Of a stretch of 64,000 nt of DNA, positions 8,906-16,608 are shown piece by piece (within the stretch, counting starts at the first letter, position 1; the number at the start of each line of letters is the position of its first letter). The position numbers were made by a program, and so were the translations under genes. The notes under the pieces are model-generated. The model was not told the DNA's origin. It saw only the letters and a list, made by a program, of their open reading frames with translations, and made no database searches. This stretch comes from Ktedonobacter racemifer DSM 44963 (lineage in GTDB: Bacteria > Chloroflexota > Ktedonobacteria > Ktedonobacterales > Ktedonobacteraceae). The stretch lies in assembly GCF_000178855.1 (NCBI RefSeq), contig NZ_ADVG01000001.1, forward strand, positions 3,385,481 through 3,449,480, in the 5' to 3' direction.

Positions 8906-10195
8906 TTAGACATGGGGAGGAGCATGGCGCACTCCTTTCTGAATATACTCATAACCGTCAGATCGATGCACACACCGCAAATACTTGGGGTGAATATCGA
9001 CCTTCCCAAGTCGAAAACTAGGCCGATGGCGAATGGCGATTCGTCCTTCAAATGTTCCTTTGGGCGTTATGGCTTTGACCATATCACCCGTTTGATACCC
9101 CAAAAAGGTTTTTTTGCGTGCTTTGTGCTGCTTGGGGAAGCCAAACTCATCAGGTACGCACATACGCCTGCGCCCATGCCCTGTGGCTGCGATGCGCAAG
9201 GGCACAATTCCTTTGTGCGATAGCGTAACAGGCGTATTCATGCCCACGCACGACGCATCGAGCCAGTGGTTTTTGGGCAATCCTCGCATGGTGCGATTGT
9301 ACTTGGTCAAGCCACCGCTGCCACACTCCACAGGTAACCCCACGGCTTTGAGCCGTTCGAATAACGCAAAACGCGTGGCATTCACCGCTGCGGCATCCTT
9401 GAGTGGCTTCTTCACATGGGCCAGAATACGCGTGAGCACATCAGGCTTCTTGGTGAGAAACACCGCAATATCCTGGGTGCCTTTTGCGGTATTGCATGGC
9501 TCACAGGCCAGCGTAAGATTGCTTATCCGATTGGTGCCACCATGAGCACGTGGATGGATATGCTCGACTTGAAGCGGAACATTTTGTTTGCCACAATAGG
9601 CACATCTGCGTTCCCACTTTTCCAGCAAAAATTCTCTGATCTCATATCCTTGCAATGTTCCTTGCTGATATTCAATCCCTGTTATGTCTGGATTCTCTAT
9701 CAATTGCAGATCAAACTTGACCAATTCTTGGCTGATGGCCGCAATGGGAGCATAGCGACACAAACGAGCTACCCACGTCTGGATGTTGGCAAGCCGACTT
9801 TCTAATGATGGTGGCAACCATCCTTTCTTACGCCGCCTATTCAGGTATCGCGGTTTGCGATACCGTGTTTTACGGTTACGTCGGTTGCGGCGAACCGCAC
9901 GACGATCATCCAGGCTTCCCTTGATTTTGTGCCCACGATGCTCAAGTTCAGCCGCGAAAACAATCTTACCGTTGCCCTCATTCACCAGGGCGATCCCCGT
10001 GGTTTTACTTCCAGGATCAAGCTTGAGGCGCAAGGGTTGCACCTCTGGCTGTTCAACTACCCGTTTGAGCACAATAGTAAAAGGGTATCTGCGAAACACA
10101 GCAGCTTTCCCTTGCGTGAGTAAAAGCCTTGCCCGTGCTGGATGGACTGGATTTAATGGTTTGTAGTCACTATCAATCACAAACACGTTGCTCAA
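8906..10195 (-). CDS. iscB: RNA-guided nickase/nuclease IscB
   Basis: A 429-residue IscB, the family ancestral to Cas9. Order: N-terminal PLMP-like segment (PLNPVHPARARLLL), RuvC-I (LKLDPGSKTTGIAL, catalytic Asp), Arg-rich bridge helix (around DDRRAVRRNRRNRKTRYR), RuvC-II (ISQELVKFD, Glu), HNH domain (CAYCGKQNVPLQVEHIHPR, then CEPCNTAKG with the two CxxC pairs), RuvC-III (HWLDASCVG) and a C-terminal beta-rich domain (GYQTGDMVKAI). All expected catalytic residues are visible, so it is probably active with an omegaRNA. The start codon is TTG. IscB proteins of Ktedonobacter have been studied experimentally, which fits this genome. It shares about half its residues with iscB at 40250. Confidence 0.93.
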   Translation of the reverse strand: MSNVFVIDSDYKPLNPVHPARARLLLTQGKAAVFRRYPFTIVLKRVVEQPEVQPLRLKLDPGSKTTGIALVNEGNGKIVFAAELEHRGHKIKGSLDDRRAVRRNRRNRKTRYRKPRYLNRRRKKGWLPPSLESRLANIQTWVARLCRYAPIAAISQELVKFDLQLIENPDITGIEYQQGTLQGYEIREFLLEKWERRCAYCGKQNVPLQVEHIHPRAHGGTNRISNLTLACEPCNTAKGTQDIAVFLTKKPDVLTRILAHVKKPLKDAAAVNATRFALFERLKAVGLPVECGSGGLTKYNRTMRGLPKNHWLDASCVGMNTPVTLSHKGIVPLRIAATGHGRRRMCVPDEFGFPKQHKARKKTFLGYQTGDMVKAITPKGTFEGRIAIRHRPSFRLGKVDIHPKYLRCVHRSDGYEYIQKGVRHAPPHV

Positions 10196-10460
10196 GTTGA
10201 GCCTCTACTTTCGTAGGTAATGGTTGCCTCGACAATGATAGAGGGCGGTACTTTTCCCTGAGCACTGCATAACACCCCGTTTTGCTGTTTAACTCAGAGA
10301 TTCTAGAGCTACAGGCTGGCACGCACCCGTAGGTAGGAACTTGAACGCTTCACCTCTATCGTAGCCCGATAGCCGTCTGCCGAAACAGAAAGCTCATGGC
10401 GAAGTCTGGACAGGTCCGGGCTTGCGTTCACAAGCCCCTGCCTTTAGGCATGGGGTACCT
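10196..10460 (-). ncRNA. omegaRNA (HEARO-type) upstream of iscB 1
   Basis: Non-coding region immediately 5' of iscB. Three blocks are conserved with the region upstream of iscB 2 at the same spacing: the GCCTCGA...GGCGGTAC block (10222-10251), AGCACTG...CTGTTTAAC (10261-10293) and CGTAGCCC (10360-10367). The RNA would begin with a CCCC-stem hairpin at about 10436-10456 followed by a GGGGCTTG sequence, as in copy 2. In IscB systems the guide is the host sequence 5' of this scaffold. Confidence 0.75.
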
Positions 10461-10605
10461 GACATATTTCCCAGACTCTTTGTAATAGTAATGGTTGGTT
10501 TACTGCTCCGATTTTCATATGCAAACGTATGCAAGCACACATTCACACCGAATTTCGTTGTTCCTGTTTCATCCGTAGGTGCCTCCGGGCCGAAGCCTTT
10601 TGGTC

Positions 10606-13083
10606 TTACCCCGCGTCCGCAGGCAAGTTTGCGTCTTCGTCCGAGCCAGTACCGGAGACGGCTTGATCCATCAGCCCGATCAAGCGAAGGGCTTCCCGCA
10701 ACACATTCTGACCTGCGTTGTGATCTCGATCCTGCGGAAACTGATCATACGGACAAGCAGGATTCTGACACACAAAGATGCGATCCTTGAGCGTCATCGC
10801 TTCCCACGTCCAACCGCAGCAATGACAGGTCTTGACTTCCAGGAAAGAAACGGTCCACCTTGATCACCTCTCCCCCACGTTGCGCCGCTTTTGCCTCGAG
10901 CAGACGTCTGAGGGTGCCGAGCGAGGCATCGGCGAACGAGCGAGCGAGACGGCGATTCTTGAGGAGTCCCTTGAGGTGGAGATCTTCCACCCCGATGATC
11001 CCGTAACTGTCGGCTAGTTTGGTTGTGAGCTTCTGAAGGACATCCTGGCGCAGGCAGGTGATGCGATAATGCAGACGGGCGACCTGTCGGCGCGCTTTCT
11101 CCCGATTCGCGGGATCCCAGTTTTCGGCGATGCAGCCGTTTGTTGGCCTGACGCAATTTCTTGAGGGCGGTTTTGAGGAAGGCTTGGTTTTCGACTTCCT
11201 CTCCTGTACTCAAGGTGGCCAGGCGGTTCAGCCCCACATCGATACCCACGGCGGCTGGTTTCTTCACCGCGATGGTATCAGGGATCTCGACCTGGATGGA
11301 CACAAACCACCACTCGGCTGTTTTGGTGATGCGTGCCCCCTTCACGCGGCCCGCAAACCGGAGCTTCTCGGCCATATTCACCCAGCCGAGCTTGGGGTTG
11401 GGTAGGCCGCGGGCGAGGTATTGCCTTGTGGCAGCCCTTTTCCCTCGGCCCCCCACCGAACCGGACATGCCCGTTTCCGTAGCATCCGGCTCTCCAGCTT
11501 CTGGGAGTTTTCAGGTTTGGCTCTTCGCATTTCGCGTCCCTTGCCTTTCCGCTCCCATATAACCTGTTGCCCTTCCCCATGTCTCGGACATTACTCCAAG
11601 CCTTTGAGGTAGGGTAAGAGGCCAAGTCCCGATTACTCGGGAGCATCAACCCCTCCCCTCCGAACTTAACGTGCACCCTTTCGATGCATTAAGCTCTCCA
11701 GAGGCCCGTGTCTTTTCAACACCGCTCCCATAGCGGTCTTATGACACATCCATGTCAACCGCCACTTTTGAGTCTGGCCTCCTGCGACCCTTTGTCTCCC
11801 ACATGGGGAAACTCCTATGGCCGCTCCGTTACCCTGCTCCTTACGGAGTTTAGGCAATCCCTCAGTTCCATCAAATGTCTCAGTCTGTACGTAGGTGCCC
11901 ATTTCGTCATTTCCCTCTCCGTGAGGGCTGGCTCCAACGAGAGCTTGCAGAGAAAATAGTACCGTTCCCCTGCACGTTGGACACAGGCGATTATCCCGTT
12001 CCTGTGGGCTGCCGCATTTCCGCCGTGACTTGGATTCAGCCAATCAAGACTTCACCATATACAGCTTCACTTGACTTCCCTCTGGCTCCTGGGACTGGAG
12101 CTTCACCAGCATTTTGCACGACATGCTATTTTCCCCTCACGCCTTTCGGGTGAAGGTGTCCCCGCTCTCGTAAGAGAGCGAGTCAGTCGCTGTGTTACTC
12201 ACCTTGCTCTAGTGAGCTTACCCCGACGGGTAAGAGAGACATTTGTGGCACAAAGGCGCACTACTATGGCAACTCCGTCGCCATGAGACTCGCGTCTTTT
12301 AGGCGATCCCGCTTTTGCGCAAAGAGAACGTTGAGTGTGTTTAGGTGCCCGTTTGTTTCCTATCGGGTTCATTACCCGCTGCTCACTGGAGAGAGTGTTT
12401 CCATCATCTGGATCCCCTATGATGTATTCTCAGTGTCATCCCTTTGGGCATGGTGGGATGGATGCGCATTTCATCGCACGGAAACGTAGGTTCAACAATT
12501 GGCCAGTTTCACCTCTCCCCCTAGTGGGGCTTCATGCACACAGGACTTGCGAGACTCTATCATACATGCCTTCTGATATTTCTCGCTTTATGAGCATGCT
12601 ACAGTCGCCTTTGGGTTTCCCCTCCGGGTTAGCTCTTGTCCTAGAGGTTTTCACTCTCGACCTCTCCTGTCTGTGACAGGTATTACTCTCTGCACCGACA
12701 CGGCGCACGATCCACATGCGGTGATCACCCAGTTCAAACTGATCGTTGGCGAGGTAGAAACTCGGCGTACTGCGCTTCTTGCTTTTGAACTTCGGGCGGC
12801 GTGCACGGCCCTCAAAGAACGCGGTAAACGCCTTGCCCAAATCGAGAAAGGGCTGATCAGAGGCGTTCTTGGTGACCTCCCAGGTCCAGGGGAATTGCTC
12901 CCGCCTGATCTCGTTAAACTGCTTCTTGAGCTTGAAGGCGGTGGGGCTTCCCCCGGCCTCATATTGGCGGTTCCACTCAGCCAATGCCCAGTTCCAGACA
13001 AAGCGTGCGGTCCCGGCAGCTTTGGCAAAGTACACCGCCTGTTCCGCTGTGGGATGGAGTCTGATCTTATGCGCCTTGATCAT
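10606..13083 (-). pseudogene. tnpB: tnpB pseudogene split by a group II intron
   Basis: The N-terminal part (13083 to 12709) starts MIKAHKIRLHPTAEQAVYF and reaches FYLANDQFELGDHRMWI. The rest resumes near 11396 with PKLGWVNMAEKLRFAG after the intron. The three RuvC acids survive: GIDVGLNRLA, GVEDLHLKG and DRDHNAGQN, with one Cys pair (CQNPAC) of the zinc finger still in frame and the other (CHCC) just before it. Two single-base insertions shift the frame, one near 11117 (after KLGS) and one near 10833 (before TCHCCGW). Without correction it cannot give a full TnpB even if the intron splices. Sequencing error at these two points is a possible alternative. Confidence 0.85.
11397..12708 (-). mobile_element. 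ORF-less group II intron inside tnpB
   Basis: About 1312 nt. The 5' end is GTGCG (12708 downward), matching the GUGYG consensus. Domain V is recognisable at 11492-11458: GAGCCGGATGC, a GAAA-type tip, then GCATGTCCGGTTC. A domain VI stem follows (about 11457-11400, GGTGGGG...GCGGCCTACC), and the 3' end is AAC, fitting the AY rule. Removing 12708-11397 joins DQFELGDHRMWI to PKLGWVNM in frame and, from memory of intact TnpBs, restores the normal spacing. The intron has no reverse transcriptase gene; short frames inside (for example 11666-12043) are ribozyme sequence read as protein. Mobility would need a maturase from elsewhere. Confidence 0.8.
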
Positions 13084-13546
13084 CCCTCACATCCTTTCAC
13101 AGAACCGCTGCTCGAAGAAGGTTGTTGTTTAAAACATATGTTCCACAACCACATCTTAACCTATTTTCCTCGCTTTTTCAATACTGTTGAAACCTCTTTA
13201 CACTGGTGATCATGTTCCAACCTGGTGCTTTGGTGGTGGTGGTTCTATGGGCATAGGCCTTAGCAATGTGACAGGCTTTAGCGCTGGAAATAATTATGGA
13301 GGATTTAACTATGCCAATGCAGGAAAATCAACGTACCTCCAGTGTTTTCAGTTCAATAGAACTACTTATGGCAATTATGGGCTTGTTACGTATCTATGGT
13401 TATGGGAAAACCCCTATAATGCTTGCTAGCATGCCTCGGATCTACAATTAGGTGCTTAACCCTGCTCTGGTTTATCAGAGGGCAGGCAATAGGAAATGTT
13501 GATGCTGAGCATCTTATAAAACAGTCCTCTTCCTCAACAGAAGAAC

Positions 13547-13599
13547 AGGAAGCTATTAAAGACCAGATAAATGATTTATCTGGCCTTTAATAGCTTCCT
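13547..13599. terminator. terminator after the secreted-protein remnant
   Basis: A roughly 25-bp stem with one mismatch lies 120 nt 3' of the last piece of the secreted-protein gene. The rest of 13430-13872 has no gene; part of it should be the right end and guide-RNA region of the IS607 tnpB. Confidence 0.6.
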
Positions 13600-13872
13600 A
13601 AGCGCTGTGATGTTCCATGCAGACAATTGGAGTATCCTTAAAGCAATTCATAATCTACTAAATCAGCAAGTAGGGAAATCCTAGAGAAGATTAGTTTTTC
13701 ACATGAAATCAATAATATACATCTACCAGTTGATTAGATAGTTGATCAAAGCATAACCATCTATTGCAATGATTATCCTTCTCACTTTAACCTACGCCTG
13801 TTTACCAAACAGCGGACTAGGCGGGAGGATGCACTACGAGCATCCTATGCACCTCTCTCTACTGAGAGATGT

Positions 13873-15342
13873 TCACTCGTGAGATGATTCCAGGAACATC
13901 TCTGGGGGATCCCAGAAGCTCAACTGGACGGGAGGCCCGGCATCCTGGATCCTCTGCTGATTCTGCTGTTTCCACGCTTCATGCCGCGTCATGAGGAGCG
14001 CCTTGACCTCCGAGGTCGAGCGACATGCCGCCAGTTTCCGATCCCCCCAGCGTCCCGCGAGCGTCTGTGCGGCTTTGCGGTCGGCCTGGTCTGCGTAACC
14101 ACAGACCAGGCACTTGAAGGTTTTCTGGTTCGGCCGATTAGCGCGATCGACATAATGGCAGCGGGGGCATTCCTGAGAGGAATAGGCGGCTCGGACCGTG
14201 TGGGCTGCCATGCCCTGTTTGGCGGCGGCCCAGGCCAGCTGCTCTGGGATATGCCCCAGGTGAGAAGCATACAGATAACTGTTCATCACCCTTGCTTTGA
14301 AGCGCATCGAGGCCACATTGAGGTCCTCATAAATGAGTCTGGCATCTCGATGATCTTTGACCAACGCATTGACCGCCCGGTTGATCTCTTGCTTGACGTG
14401 ACGGCTCAAGCGTTGCGACGTTTCAGAACTTGTCGAAGGAAGCTTGCCCTTTGGGACGCCTTTCTTTTCCAGACAGGCTCGCAGTTTCGCCTTGCGGCGA
14501 CGCTTTTCCCGATCGTGCTTGTGCTGTCGGGCCATCTTGCCATGAAAACTGCCATACGCTTTATTGGTGGAGGTCGTGAGGAAATGGGCAATGCCCACAT
14601 CGACGCCTACTGTAGGGGCGTCAGGCTTGGTTTGAAGAGGAACGTCCTCGTCAAAGGAGAGCGTCAGCCACCAGACTCCATTGCGCTTGTGAAGTGTTGT
14701 GGATGCATTGAGCGTGCGGCCTTCGAGTGCTCGTTTGTGATAGGAGGCGAGTTTGACTGGGACTCGAAGCGGATTCCCGACATCTAAGGTGGACACGCGC
14801 AGCCAGTAGTCGAACGTGGAGTCCTCCGACTTCTCGAGCACCACCACGTTGACATTGGCTTGGATGACTGGCACACGCAGCACAGGGAGATCCCATTCGG
14901 TCCAGGTCGGTTCGCGGCGTTTGAAGGCGGACATCCGGCCTTCCGCCTGAGCTTTGGCCTTGGCCTGAGCGTAATCAGCCACATCTTCCAGGTACGCCTG
15001 ATAGGCGTTCGCTCGATTGGTGCGAACGCTTTTGGCAATGTCTGCGGCTTGCTGTATTGCCACTCGATGCAAGCGGTCGGAAAGATCGGTTTTGAAGACG
15101 GTTTCTTGGTACTTGTCCGGGCTTGTCTCGGCCTCGCAAAACAGGGTGGTGTACTGTTGGCACAGCGGCAAGTAAACCGCCACAAGCTGATCGAGCGCCT
15201 CAAGTTTGCCAGGATTGGCCTCAATGAGACGGATATGGGTCACCGCTCGAGTGATGGTCTGCTTCGTCTTCTTTTTGCGCTTGCGCTTTTTTTTCTCATC
15301 AAGCGAGGCTTTTTGGGGCTTCTTGCTCACGGGCGGGTCCAT
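13873..15342 (-). CDS. tnpB: IS607-family TnpB (RNA-guided nuclease)
   Basis: A 489-residue TnpB. The first ~25 residues are extremely Lys/Arg-rich. RuvC-I is GVDVGIAHFLTT and RuvC-II is LIYEDLNVASM. The zinc finger is CPRCHYVDRANRPNQ then CLVCG, and RuvC-III is DRKAAQTLAG, where DxNAA is more usual. A long helical insert precedes the first RuvC segment. It overlaps the 3' end of the serine recombinase gene by 44 nt in another frame, implying coupled translation. In TnpB systems the guide RNA comes from the 3' end of the gene and the right end of the element, here near 13600-13900. Confidence 0.9.
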   Translation of the reverse strand: MDPPVSKKPQKASLDEKKKRKRKKKTKQTITRAVTHIRLIEANPGKLEALDQLVAVYLPLCQQYTTLFCEAETSPDKYQETVFKTDLSDRLHRVAIQQAADIAKSVRTNRANAYQAYLEDVADYAQAKAKAQAEGRMSAFKRREPTWTEWDLPVLRVPVIQANVNVVVLEKSEDSTFDYWLRVSTLDVGNPLRVPVKLASYHKRALEGRTLNASTTLHKRNGVWWLTLSFDEDVPLQTKPDAPTVGVDVGIAHFLTTSTNKAYGSFHGKMARQHKHDREKRRRKAKLRACLEKKGVPKGKLPSTSSETSQRLSRHVKQEINRAVNALVKDHRDARLIYEDLNVASMRFKARVMNSYLYASHLGHIPEQLAWAAAKQGMAAHTVRAAYSSQECPRCHYVDRANRPNQKTFKCLVCGYADQADRKAAQTLAGRWGDRKLAACRSTSEVKALLMTRHEAWKQQNQQRIQDAGPPVQLSFWDPPEMFLESSHE

Positions 15343-15907
15343 TCTGCTGCAAAGCCGCTAGCACTTGTTCCGTCTTGCGTTTGGCTTGTCTGCGACCATA
15401 AAGACGAGCGCAAAACGAGGGAATGATGCTGATAAAATCGCCCATGAGATCATCTTCGGCGGTATCAGCGGTGTTGACGATGACCAGTTTCCGTCCTTGC
15501 ATAGCCAACAAGGTCTGAATATAGGCCACGCCAAAGCGAGAAGCGCGATCTTTGTGTTCAACCACGATCTGCCCGATTTTGGGATCTGCCAGCAGCGCCA
15601 GAAACTTGGGCCGCTGATCGTTGATGCCACTGCCGCACTCTTTGACGACTTTGCTGACCGACCAGCCTTGGGCATTGCACCAGGTCACCAGCCGCTCGGC
15701 TTGCCTTTCCAGGTTGTCTTTGTTTTCGCTGCTTGAAACACGAGCATACACAGCGACGGCGTGGACCGGAACCGAGCGAAGCTCTGGCGGATCAATGATC
15801 ACGGTGCCGGTGGGCAATTGATAGCCGGGAATCTGGCCGCGTTTCCACATACGCCAGGCGCTGTTATAACTGATCCCAATCTTCTTGGCATAACTCGATA
15901 ACTTCAT
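15299..15907 (-). CDS. tnpA: IS607 serine recombinase TnpA
   Basis: 202 residues. An N-terminal MerR-like helix-turn-helix (KLSSYAKKIGISYNSAWRMWKRGQIPGYQLPTG, in two parts around residues 2-34) is fused to a resolvase domain with VAVYARVSSSENKDNLERQ, which holds the nucleophilic Ser. EHKDRASRFG is the second conserved block. It catalyses excision and integration of the IS607 element. The frame is complete and ends inside tnpB. Confidence 0.92.
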   Translation of the reverse strand: MKLSSYAKKIGISYNSAWRMWKRGQIPGYQLPTGTVIIDPPELRSVPVHAVAVYARVSSSENKDNLERQAERLVTWCNAQGWSVSKVVKECGSGINDQRPKFLALLADPKIGQIVVEHKDRASRFGVAYIQTLLAMQGRKLVIVNTADTAEDDLMGDFISIIPSFCARLYGRRQAKRKTEQVLAALQQNGPAREQEAPKSLA

Positions 15908-16066
15908 ACATCCAAGTATACTCTATCTGCTTGAGATATGCAAGAGATGATGATACCTTGTGATGGTTGCTTATACAAAATGGATACTCAATATTTCCCA
16001 GGAATGCCTCGTTTTACCTGTTCAAACGATGTATTAGGTTAGAAAGCTTTGTTGCAAAGGATTGTT

Positions 16067-16591
16067 ATGCCAGAAACCAATTTGTTTGAAACAGAGATAG
16101 ATGATGTCATAATGACGCTCTATGAAAGCCATGCTCCAGCGCTCTATCGCTATATTTATCGCCAGATGTCACAGCCACAGGACGTGGAAGATGTGCTGTT
16201 AGAGGTATTTACTATTGCGCTTAGTCATAACGAACTCTCTCGTCTAACACCACAGAAACAACTTGCCTGGCTACAAAGTGTAGCTAAGCGAAAAGTTATT
16301 GATGCTTATCGCCGCCAATCACATGTAGCTTTCTTGCCATTGGATGAAGCCTTGAATATATTGGATAGAGAGTTAACTCCAGAGGAACATGTTTTACGAC
16401 AGGATGCATACCACCGCCTTTATGTAGCATTGGCGCAACTACCTTTGAAGCAGCAACAGCTTATTCAGCTACGCTATGGCAATGGGCTACGTTTTGCAGA
16501 GATTGCAGCTCTACTCAAACAGTCTGAGGGGACTGTACGCAAAACGCTCTCGCGCATTTTACGTCAGTTACGCATAATTTATACTCATTAG
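16067..16591 (+). CDS. ECF-type RNA polymerase sigma factor
   Basis: 174 residues from the ATG at 16067, preceded by GCAAAGG; the frame stays open from a TTG at 16049. Region 2 is around YESHAPALYRYIYRQMSQ, with QDVEDVLLEVF as the -10 recognition helix. Region 4 is around LRYGNGLRFAEIAALLKQ, with SEGTVRKTLSRILRQL as the recognition helix. The next gene begins 17 nt later and encodes a membrane protein with an extracytoplasmic propeller, so they probably form a sigma/anti-sigma-like signalling pair. Confidence 0.9.
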   Translation: MPETNLFETEIDDVIMTLYESHAPALYRYIYRQMSQPQDVEDVLLEVFTIALSHNELSRLTPQKQLAWLQSVAKRKVIDAYRRQSHVAFLPLDEALNILDRELTPEEHVLRQDAYHRLYVALAQLPLKQQQLIQLRYGNGLRFAEIAALLKQSEGTVRKTLSRILRQLRIIYTH

Positions 16592-16608
16592 TAAGGAGGA
16601 ACAGCCCT

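Larger units (their letters stand above)
8886..10463 (-). mobile_element. IscB transposable element 1 (no transposase)
   Basis: A non-autonomous IS200/IS605-superfamily (OMEGA/HEARO) unit made of an upstream RNA region and iscB. The 3' end is a hairpin (about 8896-8917) whose loop contains the iscB TAA stop; element 2 has the same arrangement. The 5' end is a hairpin around GCCTTTAGGC (about 10436-10456). Ends are accurate to about 10 nt. The element lies inside the signal-peptide part of the broken secreted-protein gene, so by known IscB logic the guide would match host sequence just beyond 10464. Confidence 0.75.
10550..13180 (-). mobile_element. decayed IS200/IS605-type tnpB element
   Basis: A TnpB-only element on the minus strand, interrupted by a group II intron and damaged by frameshifts. 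No tnpA is present. Its right end (low coordinates) carries the usual post-tnpB non-coding region (about 10550-10605). The left end lies upstream of the tnpB ATG near 13100-13180. Boundaries are estimates; the secreted-protein pieces on both sides set the limits. Confidence 0.6.
8847..13429 (+). pseudogene. small secreted beta/gamma-crystallin-like protein gene, broken by two insertions
   Basis: Three plus-strand pieces read as one small secreted protein. Piece A starts at ATG 8847 with AGAAAGGA 6 nt upstream and gives MSSYPRSFHHKIA, then meets the IscB element near 8886. Piece B (about 10464-10550) gives FPRLFVIVMVGLLLRFSYA and then NVCKHTF, a signal-peptide core with a Tyr-Ala cleavage site. 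It is cut by the tnpB element. Piece C (about 13200-13429) gives HVPTWCFGGGG, GFSAGNNYGGFNY and TTYGNYGLVTYLWLW, then stops. Piece C resembles the Streptomyces killer-toxin-like/beta-gamma-crystallin fold as I remember it. Four Cys could form disulfides. Exact insertion junctions, and so strict frame continuity, cannot be fixed by eye. The protein is presumably no longer made. Confidence 0.6.
13860..15950 (-). mobile_element. complete IS607-type insertion sequence
   Basis: The tnpA (serine recombinase) and tnpB genes overlap by 44 nt on the minus strand, the standard IS607 arrangement. Both frames are intact, so this element may be autonomous. Ends are not defined by eye: IS607 lacks terminal inverted repeats and does not duplicate its target. 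Confidence 0.75.

Noticed and set aside
11666..12043. 125-codon frame, and the 132-codon frame at 11278-11676
   Set aside because: Both lie within or across the group II intron and show ribozyme segments translated by chance; no reverse transcriptase motifs.
13981..14787. 268-codon plus-strand frame opposite the IS607 tnpB
   Set aside because: Antisense shadow of a complete TnpB with all motifs.
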